Below, piece after piece: positions 1 to 14,509 of a stretch of 64,000 nucleotides of DNA. The translations under genes and the position numbers were made by a program. Position 1 is the first letter of the stretch, and every line of letters starts with the position of its first letter. The notes under the pieces were generated by a model. It saw only the letters and a program-made list of their open reading frames with translations, ran no database searches and was not told the DNA's origin. Source of the DNA: Otis tarda (taxonomy: Eukaryota; Chordata; Aves; Otidiformes; Otididae); the NCBI GenBank assembly GCA_026413225.1, contig CM048553.1:46478001-46542000 (forward strand). Direction: 5' to 3'.

Positions 1-973
1 CATTCAGACTACTTTACTTGACTATGGAAGATGATGCAGAAAGTCACGAAGTATGTTCCTCGCTGAGCAGGCACAGAAGAGCAGGGCTGTCAGATACGCT
101 TCAGAGGTGCTCCAAAGCCCTTCTGTCTGGCTGCTCTGTACGTCTCTCGGCACACTTTGCCCAGCTGGTATCTGCCACTATCCTGACCAGCTGCAGGCTA
201 AAGGTAATTGCAGCTGTCAAAAACCGTTATGTGAGTTTTCACTCACTGATTATTTTTTTGTTGTTCAATAGCCTTTCTTCTTCCTTTAGGCTTTCTGTAT
301 TTTGTATTAACTGCATCTCAAAAGAAACAAGGATGGTGATGCATGTTTATGTATTACAGGCTGGTTCTGCAAACACTGTACCTCTTCAGTGGTTTTATTC
401 CTTTATTCCAAATGCACTTGAAATTATAGCAAAATGCTATAATTTGTGTATCACAATTCTCTTCCAGAGCTATGAATACAGTATTTTAATCTCACATGCA
501 AGAATAGGCTGGATGCTTTTGTTGCTATACCTCTTTTAGGATCACACTATACAAGCAATTTACCTTGTTCAGAGCTATGGCACCCAGGCTGTTATTTAAG
601 AAAAATACAGACAACAGTTCAGGCCAACAAGGGAAATTCAAGTCTAGTAAGTGTGCCAGTGATCCAAAAAATAATTCTTTCCGGGCAATGGCTGCTGTTC
701 TCTCAAAGCAAGTGGCCCTCATACATTGTCATCCTGATTCACCAAGAACAATGTAAAAATTTATCCTGAAGGCAGGGCAGGAAACACAATGAATGTGGAA
801 GTATTGGGTAGTTTTCTATGCTCTCTGGACAATATATCGCAATTTGAACAAGATTGAAGTATAATGTGAAGGAGAGAAGTTCTTTGAGCAGCTCAGTGAT
901 GGTTCACAAATAGGAAATCATCACCCGAGGCAAGCCAACAGCAGATACTTTTAAAGCAGAGTTTCTCCAAATG

Positions 974-1030
974 AATCATAGAATGGGTTGGAAGGGACCT
1001 TTAATGATTATCTAGTCCAACCCCATGCTC
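974..1030 (-). mobile_element. CR1 LINE 3' tail fragment
   Basis: The plus strand reads AATCATAGAATGGGTTGGAA then GGGACCTTT and TCTAGTCCAACCCC. This is the reverse complement of the avian CR1 3' end, so the element points to the minus strand. Only about 55 bp can be recognised; it is a heavily 5'-truncated copy, as is usual for CR1. The sequence just above it (1031-1170) is not recognisable as CR1. Confidence 0.85.
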
Positions 1031-1290
1031 AGAACTCATTCTCCACTCAGGTGAGTAAACCCAGCTGCTGTGCTTCAACCCCCACCCCGTGCTGTCTCTC
1101 CTGTGGTGGCCAGAATTCAAGAGACTCCAAACCGGCAGAGACTTCAGGTACATAATATGTTCTGAAGGCCTTACTGAACTTGGGCTGCTACCTGATAGGA
1201 CTCCATGTAAAGCCCAACCATGTCAAAAGGTGATTTGAATCATTCAATGCTTTTGTTTTCAAAACAGTGCAAGGTAGTCAGCCTTTCTCC

Positions 1291-1318
1291 TTTTTTTTTT
1301 TTTTTTTATTTTTTTTAA
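1291..1318. repeat. Poly-T tract
   Basis: This is a run of T with a single interrupting A, followed by TTAATTAAA. It is a simple-sequence tract in the intron. There is no recognisable SINE or processed-transcript body beside it, so it is not clearly a retroposon tail. Confidence 0.8.
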
Positions 1319-4300
1319 TTAAACATGCAAGGGCTTTTGTGACTGCAAGGTAAATCGTGCTGATGACAGAGGATTAAAAGCTGGTATCTTTCTAAATGGC
1401 ATCTTTCTGATACTGAATGATACAGTCCTTGTGCACTCTCAGAACTGATAAACTAATGGAGAAAAGAAGGCAAAAGTGTAAACATTTAAGATACGGAAGA
1501 CTAGGAAATCCTCAGGGGAAGCAACAAGACACTTGGCTGTTCAAAAGCAAGCATATTTATATAATCTGCTAGGGTGGTTTGTGTGATGGATCAATCTGTC
1601 AGTCAGGAAATCCTGTAATATGTTAAGCCGTGCAAACACAGAATGACTGCTTTACATTAGTACCTGGCACAGAGAATTTTGCAAAGGACTGCAGACCATG
1701 GTCCATGGTGGAAGTCAACCTCATGATAAGGAGTGACATCACAGAACCGTGATTGCGTCATGGACCCTGGATTAAGTTTCAAATATGTAGCTGACCCTCT
1801 GCTCAGCCCTCCTCCTCTCTCTTAATATCAATCAATAAAACCAATCCATAAAAGGAAAGGAGAGAGAAAATCTGGAGTACAGAGGTGATTACATGTGATC
1901 AGCCTGGCATTACCTGGGTGGCTGCACAAAACACCACTCAAGGCCTCTAACTAAGGACATTTAGTTGCACTTGGCTATGTATTAATCTTTCCCCCCTGCA
2001 AGACTCCAGTTATATTATTTAGCAGATACCAACATGGATGTGGAATTATTAAAAAGCAGCTGTCCAGAAAATTCCTGCACCAGAAACATATTGTTTCTCA
2101 GGTAATTTCTTCAAAGTTTTAAACAAGCAAAATAAGTAGCTCTACCATACATCATGATGTAGATTACAATGACAGCATTTCTAAGAATACATCAACTAAA
2201 TAAACAGTCTAAAATATTTTTGCTAAGGCAGATTATAGTAATTTTGGTTTTACCACTGTACAATGCCTCCATTGCCTGTGCATACACAGTGACAAGCACT
2301 TGCATACCGAAAGGCAGTTTTCCATCAATGTGATGGCACCCGTGAAAGAATCATAACCATACTTCCACATGCTTATGACCAGTTTAGCAGAAAAAGTAAA
2401 AAAATCACCTTGCATTAATGTAGCAGGGAACTTATTTCCCTTGTATTGGGATGTAATTAAATTCATCCTCATAGCATGGCCCTTGCTAAATAGGTTTCTA
2501 ATTCTAAGGGTGAAAGGAAAGGAGAATTCCCTAATTAATGAGAATTTTCAGGATTTCCTAAAAAGAAAAGTCTTATGGACTCAGATAGAAACCTCAAAAG
2601 ACAAACAAAAAACCCTACCTTAGAATCTGACAAATAATAAAATAATTAAAGAAATAATAAAGAAAATTGCTGGAAAGCTTTTGGCCTACACAAAGGCATT
2701 TTATTTAAGCTGCATTGAAACATGTTAGTCTACTTTGGCCTTCACATTTTTTAAACCACTTTTACTGCAACTCAACTTCCATTTTTAAAGTAAAAAGCTG
2801 CTTTGACTGAGCAACCACGTTTTTAATTCATTTTGCAAATGCTGAATATGGATGCCTGAATTCTGAAAATTAGTAATCCTTTTTTTTCCCTCTGTAGATT
2901 GTTGGAGTCATTTAAATTAACCTCCCTGTCCCAAATAGCTCCAGCTTTCCAGAAACATCTATGGTGACGGTACTGGGACTACTTGACAAACAAGCTGACA
3001 AATTCAGGCATGTTTAGGAATGTTTTCTTACTAATTTAAATAGAGATTGTCAAAAAATCCATGAACAATAGATGCATACAGGCGTAAATGCTGAGATGCA
3101 CAATGTTGAGCACTTCTCTGTGAATAAATTGAACACTATTAAGCCACTGCCAGTCTGAAAATTAAATATGTAATGCCTGCATATTTTGCAAAAGCTTGAG
3201 AAACTAACAAATTTAAAGAACCATTGCTCAAAAGCTATTATTTTCAGAATGCTCATTAATCAAATAGTTTGGGAGCTGGACAGCTTGTGTCTCTGGCTAA
3301 GACCACATTGTAGACATTTCTGCTTGGCAAAGCTTGGCCATTTGTTTTCCTTTGTACTTGATTTTTGAGTGTGCTGCCCAGTTCCCACGTCTAAACCCAA
3401 GTTGCGTGCATAAGGTGACAAATCCTGTTTTTTTTTCTCTTAATCTGTTACACATCCTTATATTGGTTCTTTCTTTTTTTGCCAGGTTTGCATATATTTT
3501 TGCCCTCAAGCTCCTGAAAAGTGCAGGAATCACAAAGACCACAGCACTTTTCAAGTCCCTTACCTGTCCAGCAAACGAGACAGTGCAGGTTAGGGTCATA
3601 AAGATGCTGTATTGTTTCTGTAACTGCAGCGAGGTTCTCTCCAGCAGCTCTTCCCAGCATAAGTAGTGAATAAAGCTTTCATTAAAAATGCAGAAATAAC
3701 CAGGACTGTCTTAAAACAAACCGCAAGTTGTTTCGTACCTATTCAGGTGTCAGCCTGCAATTCTTCTTTAGGAAAGAACACTTCATTATTGGCAATACAC
3801 CTGTCATGGGGATGACACAATTCTGACTTTCCTTTCATTTTAACAGTAAGTTTTGTGCTGCTGTGGGGTTTTTCAGCTCCTTTGAGTTCTGCCTGCTAAG
3901 AAATTAGTGTGTGTGGTTCAGCTTTCTTTCCTCCTCTTCACTGTGACCTTTTGCAGTAGTGTCTGAGTCCGTATTATCTGCCACCTCTTCATTTTACATC
4001 AGACTTCTCAGATACTTCTTCTCATTGTAAAAAAAAAAAAAAGTGATGGGTTGGAGACACTGCTGTGGAATAACCATCATGTTCTGCAAGTTTCATGTGA
4101 TAGAAACTAAAGAGGGGAATATTGCTCTCAGAGGTTTACTTAGATCAAGGAGCAGGGTGATGTATTTGTCAGGCCTTGGGGAAAAAAGATCATATTGCTG
4201 AATACCAGATGAAGGATCTCTAGGCTGATGAGGAATGTTATATATGGCATGTCTTTCTTCCTTCACTCTCACAGATTCCTTATGCCACTAAAAAACTGCT

Positions 4301-7300
4301 ATTTTTTCTACTAACAGCTGAAGTGTTTCATTTGGAGATAAAATGAGGGAAAATAAAGTCAGTGTAACATAGGGGTGTCCTCTTGAAATTGAAATTCTGT
4401 AGACATCATATAAAAAACCATGTTTTTAAAAAGTTTCAAACTCAAGAGATTAATGAAGACCCTGTGGGGGTGGATACCGACATTGTTCTGAAGTGCTAAT
4501 GTAAAATGGTGAGGGAGAAGGGATATTTTTCCATGGGGAGTAATAGTTGGCATAGCAAACATTGCTTTTCTTGTAGCATGTAAAAGGATGTGAGGAGGCT
4601 AGAATCTCACTAAAAGGACAGGTGGATACTGCCCTCCAGCACCCATCCCAGGCTATTTGGCAGGAGCTCAAGACAGTATGAAACCAAGGCACTGGTTTGA
4701 CAACACCACAAACACACACCTTTCTCCCATGTGGTCTAGTGCACCAAGGAAACCTTGGCCAAAAAAATTAGAGCTTATGGCCAGCCTGAAAGCAGTGGCT
4801 TTCAACTGATCCTAAATAACAATGCTAACACTGATTCATGCTGAATCTGTGAGCTATGGGCCTTATTTTTGTACAGCTTGTGACTGAGTATGACATAAAT
4901 TAGACCTGAATCCACTTGATCCACTTACTTTGCCTACTGCTTTTACCAGGCTGTTTACCTCTTGCCTTCCCTCACTGTGTTACTGCCATGCTTACGTTGG
5001 TCAGCTTTAATTTCGACTTTTAACGCAGCTATGTTGTTTAAGTTGTGCGGAGGCTCTCATGGTTACTTAGAAACTCTTGGCAGTGGGAGGCATTTCTTCC
5101 ACAGCCCTAACAATTTGTTGTCTACTGGAAGAAACAGCAGCTGCTGGTGTGTAGAGACCAATGTGCTATAAGCAGGTTAGATCATCTCATTAGGGCTGAA
5201 GGCTGGAAAGAAGACACTCTAAATTAAAATCAAAAGCTAATTTATCCACATGATGGAGTCTCATTATGAAGTTCTTATAATGATTCAACCTAAAATTGAA
5301 GATGTGATTTATTACAGTTATGACACTACTGTTCTTTAATAAAACAAAATATATGTGTGACTTGTAATACCTTTGGCTGAAAACATCAAAAGAACATTTG
5401 AATAGCAAGAGATCTGCAGTGATGCTGTGGTTTCTATAGCATTACCATCTTTTTTCAGCAGAAGATAAGAAGTTAGGGGAGACCAGTTGGGAGCACTTTT
5501 CTCTACAGTATTTGTTACTTTTTAATTATATAAGTTTCTTCTCTGTTTCTTATGCATCTTGGCTATGTTCCACATCAAACACTAATCATTGTTGGCTTTA
5601 AATTAACTTTATGATACCAGCGTAGACTAAATTACTGAAGGATTTTCAGGTTAATTGGTCTTGACTTATGAATGCATCGTGATGAGGCTGTCTCTTCACT
5701 CTCTTAGAAGGTATATCTTTCAATTTAGTAGTGCAATCAAAGCCAAGCAGGGATACAAAAATGTTGATACGGTTTATTTTAAGAAGATAGATACTTGAAT
5801 GGACCGTGTACAGTATCACAGGGAGGGACTGAACAATACACAGACGACTGTGAATTCCTAATCCAGTTCCAGTTGGATGTGCCTGTGATAGACACCAAGC
5901 TAATTATTTGTCCCCATCTGTTGCACAGAAGGGCTAGTCCCCCCCTGCAACATGGTTCTTCTCTTCTTCAAAGTTTTATTGTGTTGGTAAGCTGATGTCA
6001 TGTCATTTCGTCTTTGTCATTTTCTGTCACAATTTTCCACAGTGGAGATTAAAGATGTTGTTCTGGCCCTCACTTGCATCTCCATTTACTTTGGGACTTG
6101 TTTTGTTTACTCACACATATATAATCCACAAGCAAGTAGCCCCCTCTTCTTACGTTTACCCTTACTTTTCCTGTACTTCTCAAAAACTGAAGGTCCTGAT
6201 TCATCCATTTTCTTGCTTTGATAGGTTAGTAACATACAGACTCTTCAGGGCAGCTCATGCTATTGGGCAGGACCCTTCCTTCATGCATGGGCTACTAAGT
6301 TCAATGCAAGTGTCTGACTTTCGTAAGAGTACTTCTCAGGAAATTATCCAAACACCAGTTCTGCCAAAGCAGAAAATCAAATGGTACTGCTGATTGTAGG
6401 AATATCTAGTTACAAAGTCCCACTGAAATAACTTTCTGGCAAGACATGTTTTTCAGCTGACATCTGAGATACGCTCTCACAATCAGGTGAAGAAGCCTTT
6501 GCTGGGGCCTAACAAAACTGGTATGTTGCCAATACGCTCATGTGACCTGAGGGATCAATGCCACCAGCTGATTATTTTGGCTGAGAAAGAAGCTGTCTTG
6601 TGCTGTGAATTTTACTCTACCACCATCACCAGCAAACCAGTAAAAAGACTTCATCTTCCTTCAAGCAGTCCTTATGTAAGGACAGCTCTCTGCAGCTGAA
6701 AGAATTGCAAGTTTTCCCCCATGCAATGATGGTCACCTCGCAGATGATGGAACAACCAGCCCCTGGCACACCACCATGCTGGTACCTTTGTTCAGGACAA
6801 TCACAATCGTACACGGCTTTGTCAATGATGGTCTGTAGTGGGCTTGAAAGAGCAATCTGGTTGTGATGTATAGTCTAACTCACCCAGTCAACACTGCTCT
6901 ACAGGCATGGGTAGGGAGGCATATAATCATGGCAAAGGGATGGAGGTTTGAGAAGCAGCTACTGTGTTTCACTAATGTGTCTGGTGGTAGAGACTGTTCA
7001 TGTTTACTCTCCAAAACACTCCCCCTTATATAGCAGAGATGGTTGTCAGCTGCTGCAGTTGGAAGAGATATACAACAGACACAGATGTTCTGTGTGCATT
7101 TACCACATTAAAATCTGTATCAAAGTTCTGGAAGCTGTCTGTGATTTTGGAAAGCACTAACACTGGTGTTACTTTTCAGGAACAGAGCAGTGCAAAACAC
7201 CTTGTCGGGCACAGTCCTCTTTTTTATAACAGTGCTTCTTAGCTTAGAAGGCAATGTTGTTTAAGACATACATTGAGTTACCTTAGGCACCGGTTTGCAA

Positions 7301-9267
7301 GACACAGATCAAATTTGCTGTAGATCACTACTGTTATTCTTATACAGGTATCAAACCTACAAGCCATGAGGAACAGACTGGTACATTTTTTTCATCTGCT
7401 GATTCATGCTTTACAGTGCTGAGTAACACACGATCCTGCTCTGCACAGAAATTCTCACCTGGCCAGCATTCACCTCCCTACTGCAGCCACAGCTGAGAGA
7501 CACAACCCAGAGCAGGGCACACAAGGATACTGGATGAAGTCTGCATGATCAGAAGTCTAATGCTGTTCTTCCCCAGATAGTATCTGAGCTGCAGAATCCC
7601 CAGCTAGTTTGTGGACACTTATTTGTGCAGAACTGCTCTTCTGCTCACACTACCTCTGCATATGAAACACAGGATTTGAACTTCTGCTTACTTCTTCTTA
7701 GGCCTTTCTCTGTTGGATGCTCCTTCTTTCACTCCACTGTTTTCACTCCAGCCCTACCAGACTGCCTATTTACACTCACAATTGCACCATCACTGTGGAT
7801 CACGCTAATTTTGTTTTGTTTATAAATACTATGGATGTATGCTTTTATATTTCTCTTACTGGTATTGAAGATGTCCACTGTGATACAGAGGTTTGCCACA
7901 GAGCAAAACTCTTCTAAAGTCTTTGTTTTCAGGAAGATGTTCAATCATTTCATCATAAAGCATAGCCACTAGGCCGCTCGCTGAACCACATCTTCCAAAA
8001 CCAAGTTCTGTCAAACCAGGACTCACAAAGCTTCAAAATGTGCTTGGCAAGTGTTCAAAAATTCAGTTATCCTCCTATTAGACTGGTGTCCTCTTACTAG
8101 GCTAGCATCCATTCACAAAGCTTTGCCAATACCGTGAAATATTTTGGGTATAACACAACTATTTTAAGTCTAACCTTGAGTTTAGGTTTTAGTGAGGTAT
8201 CACTGGATGAGAAAGCCAGATCAAAGAAAACAAGCAGTAGGAAATGCTCCCCACAACCCTTGCCCTGCACTGAACCATTTCTACCTTATTTTGTGCCTCA
8301 TAAACAAAGGAAAGTTAAAAAATGCCATTTATGCACCTACTTTGTATTCTGGGGGTATCCTTGCTCCAAATCCAAAGGCTGGGAACATTTTGTCACTGGA
8401 AAAGAATAAAAAAAAAGAAAGAGTTCCCACAGAGAAATGCATTTTGTTACAATAAACATTTATTCCTCTGTAAGCATTCATCAAAAATGCAAAGCAGTGC
8501 AACAGTACAGAAAAGGCTTTTAGGTCCAGAATGTTACATGGCAGACTGGAAGAGTACTGGATTAGAGAAGGAGGGGTGTGTGCTGACCAGATGCAGAGTA
8601 ATATAGGGGATTTTTCAAATGAACTCCTACTATTTTTGGGAAGTTAAAATAATTTGAAGAATACTGAAGGGTCAAGATATCTTGCACTTCTCCCACAAAT
8701 GCAACAACAGGTCTGTATTACCCACTCTTTTGCACTGTCTGGCTGCAGCATGAAGGTGAGTTGTTTTAACAGCCTATAACAACATTTATTTCATATAAAT
8801 ATGGATGTGCTCCCCCAGCTCAGAAAATGCACGTAGGGAAGAGATGACTCTGTAATTAAAAGTGTTTGCAAATTTGGGTTTCTACACTTGCCCAGGTGCT
8901 AAACAGACTTCCTAAAATATCCAAAAAGGGGCAGTTTCATGCCCCTAAACCTGTGGGTTCTGTAAAGCTTTCCACCTGCATCATTAGTAGACCCAGTAAA
9001 ACATAAGATTATTTTAATTAGGCATAGGTTGACTGACAACCTAGCAAATGCTGTGGCATGGTCTATTTGCTTTCAAACACTACAGTGAGGTTGTTCCACT
9101 CCAGTTAGGTCTTTAGAGACAAAAAGTCCTGATTCAGAGAACCTGGAAACTTCAAGGCTGTTAATACCTTTTCAGAAATGCAATGTCTCACACAGCCCAC
9201 GTGCTGTCAAGCTGCCTCTTCCCAGATGGCAAAGTGGAAAACAACAAGCTGTAAGGACTGTCTTGTC

Positions 9268-9374
9268 CCTGAGTCAGCAAAGCACTTGATCACACACTTG
9301 AGGTTAACAATTCACCCAAACATATGCTTAACTCTGAACATCTCCTAAAGCCTCACTGAAGTCACTGAACTGTA
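9268..9374 (-). repeat. Probable ancient amniote dispersed repeat
   Basis: The run contains GAGTCAGCAAAGCACTTG, then TATGCTTAACT, then TCACTGAAGTCACTGAACTG. In this order these resemble a very old dispersed element common in bird, crocodile and turtle DNA, in which a 'tcaatgggact' block is followed by 'gcttaagtgctttgctga'. Here it is in reverse orientation. The family name is not certain and the copy is strongly diverged. The call rests on remembered consensus features, not an alignment. Confidence 0.4.
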
Positions 9375-12300
9375 CTCCAGTGCTCTGATGAACCAAAACC
9401 TCTCATAGTTTTATCCAATTCTGCTTAGAGGGTTGGAAAATTTGAGTTCCTATTACCATTATTGGCACTTTGAAAAATTCCCAAGAGAGGCCAGCAGCTT
9501 CAATTTTCTTTGTGTAGTTCAAGACATTGCCACTCCAAGTATCAAGTGAATATTACTCTTTCCAGACATACTCAGGGAAGATAATAGCACCTGTTAAAGT
9601 TGCTGGGCTATTCTGTCTGGCATAGGTTGTGAAAGACACAATGATATTTCTGATACAAGCTAAAGAAAAATGGAAGAGTTTAAAAGAAAGCAGAAATAAG
9701 TCCCCGCCCCAAAGTTAGATTTGCCACCATGGGATAGAGAAATAATCACCAGATCATTGGAAAGCAGTGGTGATGCTTTAGTGGTGATGGCTTAGCTCTC
9801 ACAATTGTTCTTCTGCTACCAAAATTTAGTTGCCACATAAATCTTGGGAGCACAGTTCTGTGTACCATATGTTACACTGTGTGACAATGGATCTTAGAAA
9901 GGAAGACTAACATCATTTGCATGGTAATGAAACATTTTTTCCAAGAGATGTCAGAAACGAAGTAGCTGCTGACATTTGATGCTAACCACCTGCTGACAGA
10001 CTTCTCTTTGATTAAACACTCCTGGAAGCAGGGAAGCCCTTATAAATAGATGCAGAGAATTCAGGTGCATACTTAAAGGGCAAGAAATACAAAGCCATCA
10101 GAAAAGAATCTGAAGGGAGGAAAAAAAATCTTGTTTTACATCAATGATTAAGCATGGTTGGATTAGAAAATCAAACCCTGTGGAGCTGCAAGTTAATTGA
10201 TTTTGGGCAAGAGCAAACAAGGACTAAAAAAGATTTTTACTTAGGTAGAACATAAGTGTCTAAGCTCAATAAAGCAATCCAAAAAGCTGATGTTGGCAGC
10301 AATTACCCAACCTGGGAGATGCCTAAACCCATACAGTGCCTGCATTTGTACTGCAATGTTTCTCAAGTGTAAACAAGTGTAGGTGCTCTTGTATCTGCAG
10401 CTCCATCTTCTGCTCTGCAGCAATTCATATATAGCACTAAGTGATATCTCCAGCAGCCTGGGTTCTCCATCTGATGATGAGACTCCCACATTCCCAGTCA
10501 CACAGTGGCACAGCCCCCACTATTATTCTGCACTCAGAATACCTTACCACCACAGTCAGGACACCTGTGTTTATGTTTGAATCTCCCATACCTCCTTTTT
10601 GAGGAAGTGCTAGGTACTGGTCCCAGTGCCTTGTGAAATAGTGAAGGCTAATCATGTACACGCTCAAGATGGGAATCCACGTAGCAGCTTTTTAGAGGGA
10701 AGTGCACGAACTCTAGAGAGGAGGAGTATCCTGGCGTCTGCTCCTCTGCTTAGTACTTTCTCTTGCCTCACTCAGAATAGCTCCACACTCTCCTTGGGAA
10801 GCTCCTGATTTTCCAGAATATAGGTACATACCTCTGGTATTCTGATTCAAGCTGCTGGGACCAAGGAATTAACTTTCACGTGCTCCCAGAGCTTGATCTT
10901 TAACATAAGAAGGGAACCTTTTGATTATCACTCATGAAATCCCTTGCATAAAAAAAAAGATGATCATGTTATTCCCCAGCTACACCTCAAAATTTGTGGC
11001 TGACAGCTTTCAGAATAAAAGAAAATGTTAATGTAAGCAATGCTTTTTCTCCTATCACACAAAACAAGGTGTTTAGCAAATATAAAGGTCTCACTCTTTA
11101 GTAAGTATGCAGTTTAATGGCTCAGTAATATTTTACAAAGCAACCCTCTCTAGTCTTCCCATCCACATCTCACTTCGTCATACAAGTTAAAAACCCAGCA
11201 GCTGAGCCTGCCGCCCTCATTCTGCTTATCCTGCACTACTGAGACACAGCAGGGAAAAAGTGACCCAGAAGGGCAGCCAAGGATTCTCTCACTTCCAGGA
11301 CAATCCCTTACGGTATAGAGGCGTGACAGAGCTTCTCTACCAGACCCTGGGCTATCACGGCAGCTTGCAGCAGAAAGCAGAGCAGCTTCCCAGCTTCTGG
11401 AAGCTATGTCAAGGGTTGGGCCATCCAGGGACTGAAACTACAGTCAGAAAATGAAAATAAGGTTTCCTTCTGCCTCAAAGGTGAATTGCATGCATCAAAG
11501 CCTCCAGCCCTGTTTCCTAACCTGGTATTTCCGTAGAAAAGGGATCTGCTCTAATGACTTTTCTTCCTTTGTAATTTAAAGTAGCTCAAAGGAAGAAAAG
11601 TGAGAATCAGTTTTCTTTTGCTTTGTGTTGTCTGCTCAGGCACTTAGGCTTCATTTATACCAGGAAATCAGTCTGGGACTCTGGCTGAAACACTGGGACA
11701 TGACTATAGAAGTGGTCTGTTAGCCCTCTCCCTGGCACAGTGCTGGCTCCTTCCAGCCAGCAGCCTCCAGAGACTTCCCAGGGACAGTGCTGAGGACAGC
11801 TGTGCTTAAGACTGCCCCCAAATGGCACTTTGGGTATCACCAGTTTGTCCTGGGAGGAATAAAGCTGAGATACAAGGACATGGGCTGTGTCATGTCCTTG
11901 GCCTCAGGCCACATCAGGATCTTTGACTTGTTTTGTTTAAAACTTGCCAGGGAGTCCTTGGCACATGCAAGGAAACCGCCTGCACTGTCCTGCTGGAGAC
12001 AGATTGCTGAAGGGACAAAAGTGAAAAAACAAGCAGGTTCTATAAAACCTGAAATGTACAAAATCAAGTAAGCAAAATAGGATCGGGGCTTGGCAGAATC
12101 TTTACAAAATTACTCTGTCATATTTACTTTACATTTTATATTATTATTTTTTTAATAGAAGCTCCCTTGAAAATTAAAACTTGGCATAATTTTAAAAAAG
12201 CTGAAGAAGCTGAAGTACTTTAAATTAAGATCAAAAAGGCAAAAGCACCAGACTTTGGCTTTTATAGCTACTTATATAAGGGCCATGCGTAGTCATGCAA

Positions 12301-13325
12301 GCATAGATGTAAATGGCTTCTAGTACTTTTTCCGGTCAAATAGGCATATATTACTGAAAGGTACCAAAGACTGAGCAGATCTAGGTTACACCCTAAAGGT
12401 AAAATTAGGGAGGCAGTTCAGGTTCATTGTTCATATTGGTAAATGTAAATTAATGCACACAGAAAGAAATTGTCAGGACTCCAAGACTGCAATCCAGAAA
12501 TACAACCAGTTGGAGAAAAGTCCCTAGTAACCTCAACTATAACATAATGCATAGCAGAAAAGAAATTCTGAAAGTATCCATTATTATCCTTTTGGAACAA
12601 CACTCAGTTTTAGTCACTCATTCTTCAAAATATCTAGTGGAAACAGAGGAAGTGCAATGACAAATCAATACATTAATAGAGGCACAGGGGAGAGAGATTT
12701 CAGTGAGCTGTACTGCACAGACAGGAAAACAGATGAACAGAGGAAATAGTAAGGTTTTGTAAATTAGTAAGCGATACAGATAATGATACCTTTTGCTGTT
12801 TCACTAGAAAGCCTAGTACTACTGGAAGGTAAAAATATGTTTAAATAAAGATAAGGAGACAAAATAAAGAACATTTCAAAATCCCATTAACCACTGGTGC
12901 CCTCTGACATGCAGTACCATTGAAACCTGGAGGTCAGTTTTGTTCTGAGAGGGATTTGCTATTCCTAGGAGGAGGATTCAGATAAAACTCTTCCACTGGA
13001 TGAAATTAATGACTCAGACATTAGAGAGTCCTTTGCAACTTCCTCTGAAGCTGCTGGCATAGACCATGCTGGAGATAGAGCTAGATATTCACCAGTGTGG
13101 CAATACTGGTATTCAGAAAGCAAAACGAGAGCTGCCAGCACTATGCTCTCTGAAAATTAGTTCCTTTTTGAAATCCAAACTAGGAGTCTAAGTTCTTAAT
13201 TGTATGGAGTAAATGTAGACGGAAAACAGGCACAAGTCATTCTATATGTCATTTATTCATTCTGAAAGGTGAACTTCTAACTAGCCATTTACACGGGTTG
13301 TTTGATATTCATTTTACTGGTGCTC

Positions 13326-13921
13326 ATAGAATCATAGAATAGTTAGGGTTGGAAGGGACCTTCAAAGGTCATCTAGTCCAACCCCCCTGCAAGAAGCAGG
13401 GACATCTCCAACCAGATCAGGTTGCTCAGAGCCCCGTCCAACCTGGCCTTGAATGTTTCCAGGGATGGGGCATCCACCGCCTCTCTGGACAACCCGTGCC
13501 AGTGTTCCGCCCCCCTTATTTGTAAAAAATGTCCTTCTTATATCTAGTCTGAATCTACCTCCCTTTATTTTAAAACCATTACCCTTCATCCTATCACAAC
13601 AGGCCCTGCTAAAGAGTTTCTCCTCATCTTTCCTATAAGCCCCCTTGAGGTACTGGAAGGCCACTATAAGGTCTCCCTGGAGCCTTCTCTTCTCCAGGCT
13701 GAACAGCCCCAGCTCTCTCAGCCTGTCCTTATAGGAGAGGTGCTCCAGCCCTCTCATAATCTTTGGGGTCCTCCTCTGGACCTGCTCCAACAGGTCCACA
13801 TCCTTCTTATGCTGGGGGCCTCCAGAGCTGGATAGAGTACTCCAGGTGGGGTCTCATGAGAGAGGAGTAGAGGGGGAGAATTACCTCCCTGGACCTGCTG
13901 GCCATGCTTCTTTTGATGCAT
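13326..13921 (-). mobile_element. CR1 LINE, 5'-truncated copy with reverse-transcriptase ORF remnant
   Basis: About 600 bp of CR1 on the minus strand. The 3' tail is at the low-coordinate end (ATAGAATCATAGAATAG, GGTTGGAAGGGACC). The 5' truncation is near 13921, inside the block that reads as the end of the ORF2 reverse transcriptase. A frame from 13799 down to 13362 is still open for 145 codons. It shows the typical CR1 C-terminal motifs (LLEQVQRR, RLRELGLFSLEKRRLQGDL, YLKG), so the copy is moderately young, but there is no promoter, ORF1 or complete ORF2. It is closely similar to the copy at 18050-18700, in the opposite orientation. It is dead sequence inside the CPNE4 intron. Confidence 0.95.
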
Positions 13922-14060
13922 GAAGGCCCTTTGGTATGTAGCTATAGACGTGCTTACCTTTAAGCTCCTGAAGTCAATGCAGCAATTTGTATGGATGCTA
14001 CTGAACTGACCTTGGAGACTCTCAGCATGAAAACCTGCTCACTTTATGCTGGAATAACAT

Positions 14061-14099
14061 ACCATTAGTACCACCGGTAGCACTGGTGGTACTAATGGT
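14061..14099. repeat. Short hairpin (18-bp arms, 3-base loop)
   Basis: The left arm ACCATTAGTACCACCGGT (14061-14078) and the right arm ACTGGTGGTACTAATGGT (14082-14099) are inverted copies that match at 17 of 18 positions, separated by AGC. The single mismatch is a transition. It lies 140 bp beyond the CR1 copy. No flanking target duplication is obvious. Confidence 0.9.
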
Positions 14100-14509
14100 G
14101 CAGTGAATGGAGGGAAAAGACAGAAACATGGAGTGGGGAGAAAGAAACACTAAGAACTCATTTTTAGTTTTGAGTAACCAAGACTCTTAAATTATAGCTC
14201 CTTGAAATTCTTGTAAGGGATATACCTGAATATCCCTGGATATTAAGCTGTCACTTGTAATTTTAGTTTTGCATCAGATTAGAATTACCAGGGAGATATT
14301 TTTAAAATACTATGCTGGATGCAGCAAAATCAATTACTATACCTTTCATTTTTAATTCCAACCTTAGAAGAATGAACTGTGGAGCTGCTCTGCTTTACAT
14401 ACTTTTCCCATGATGAAATTAGATATTTTTCCTCTGTTAGAAAGATATTTCAAATTGGCAAAATAAAAGGGGAGTGTCTGTTACACATGCAATTGAAAAA
14501 AGTGTGAAT

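Noticed and set aside
5995..6393. 132-codon plus-strand frame
   Set aside because: Overlaps another open frame in a shifted phase, AT-rich composition, no recognisable domain.
13362..13799. 145-codon open frame on the minus strand as a host gene
   Set aside because: The motifs are the C-terminal part of CR1 reverse transcriptase, in a 5'-truncated LINE copy.
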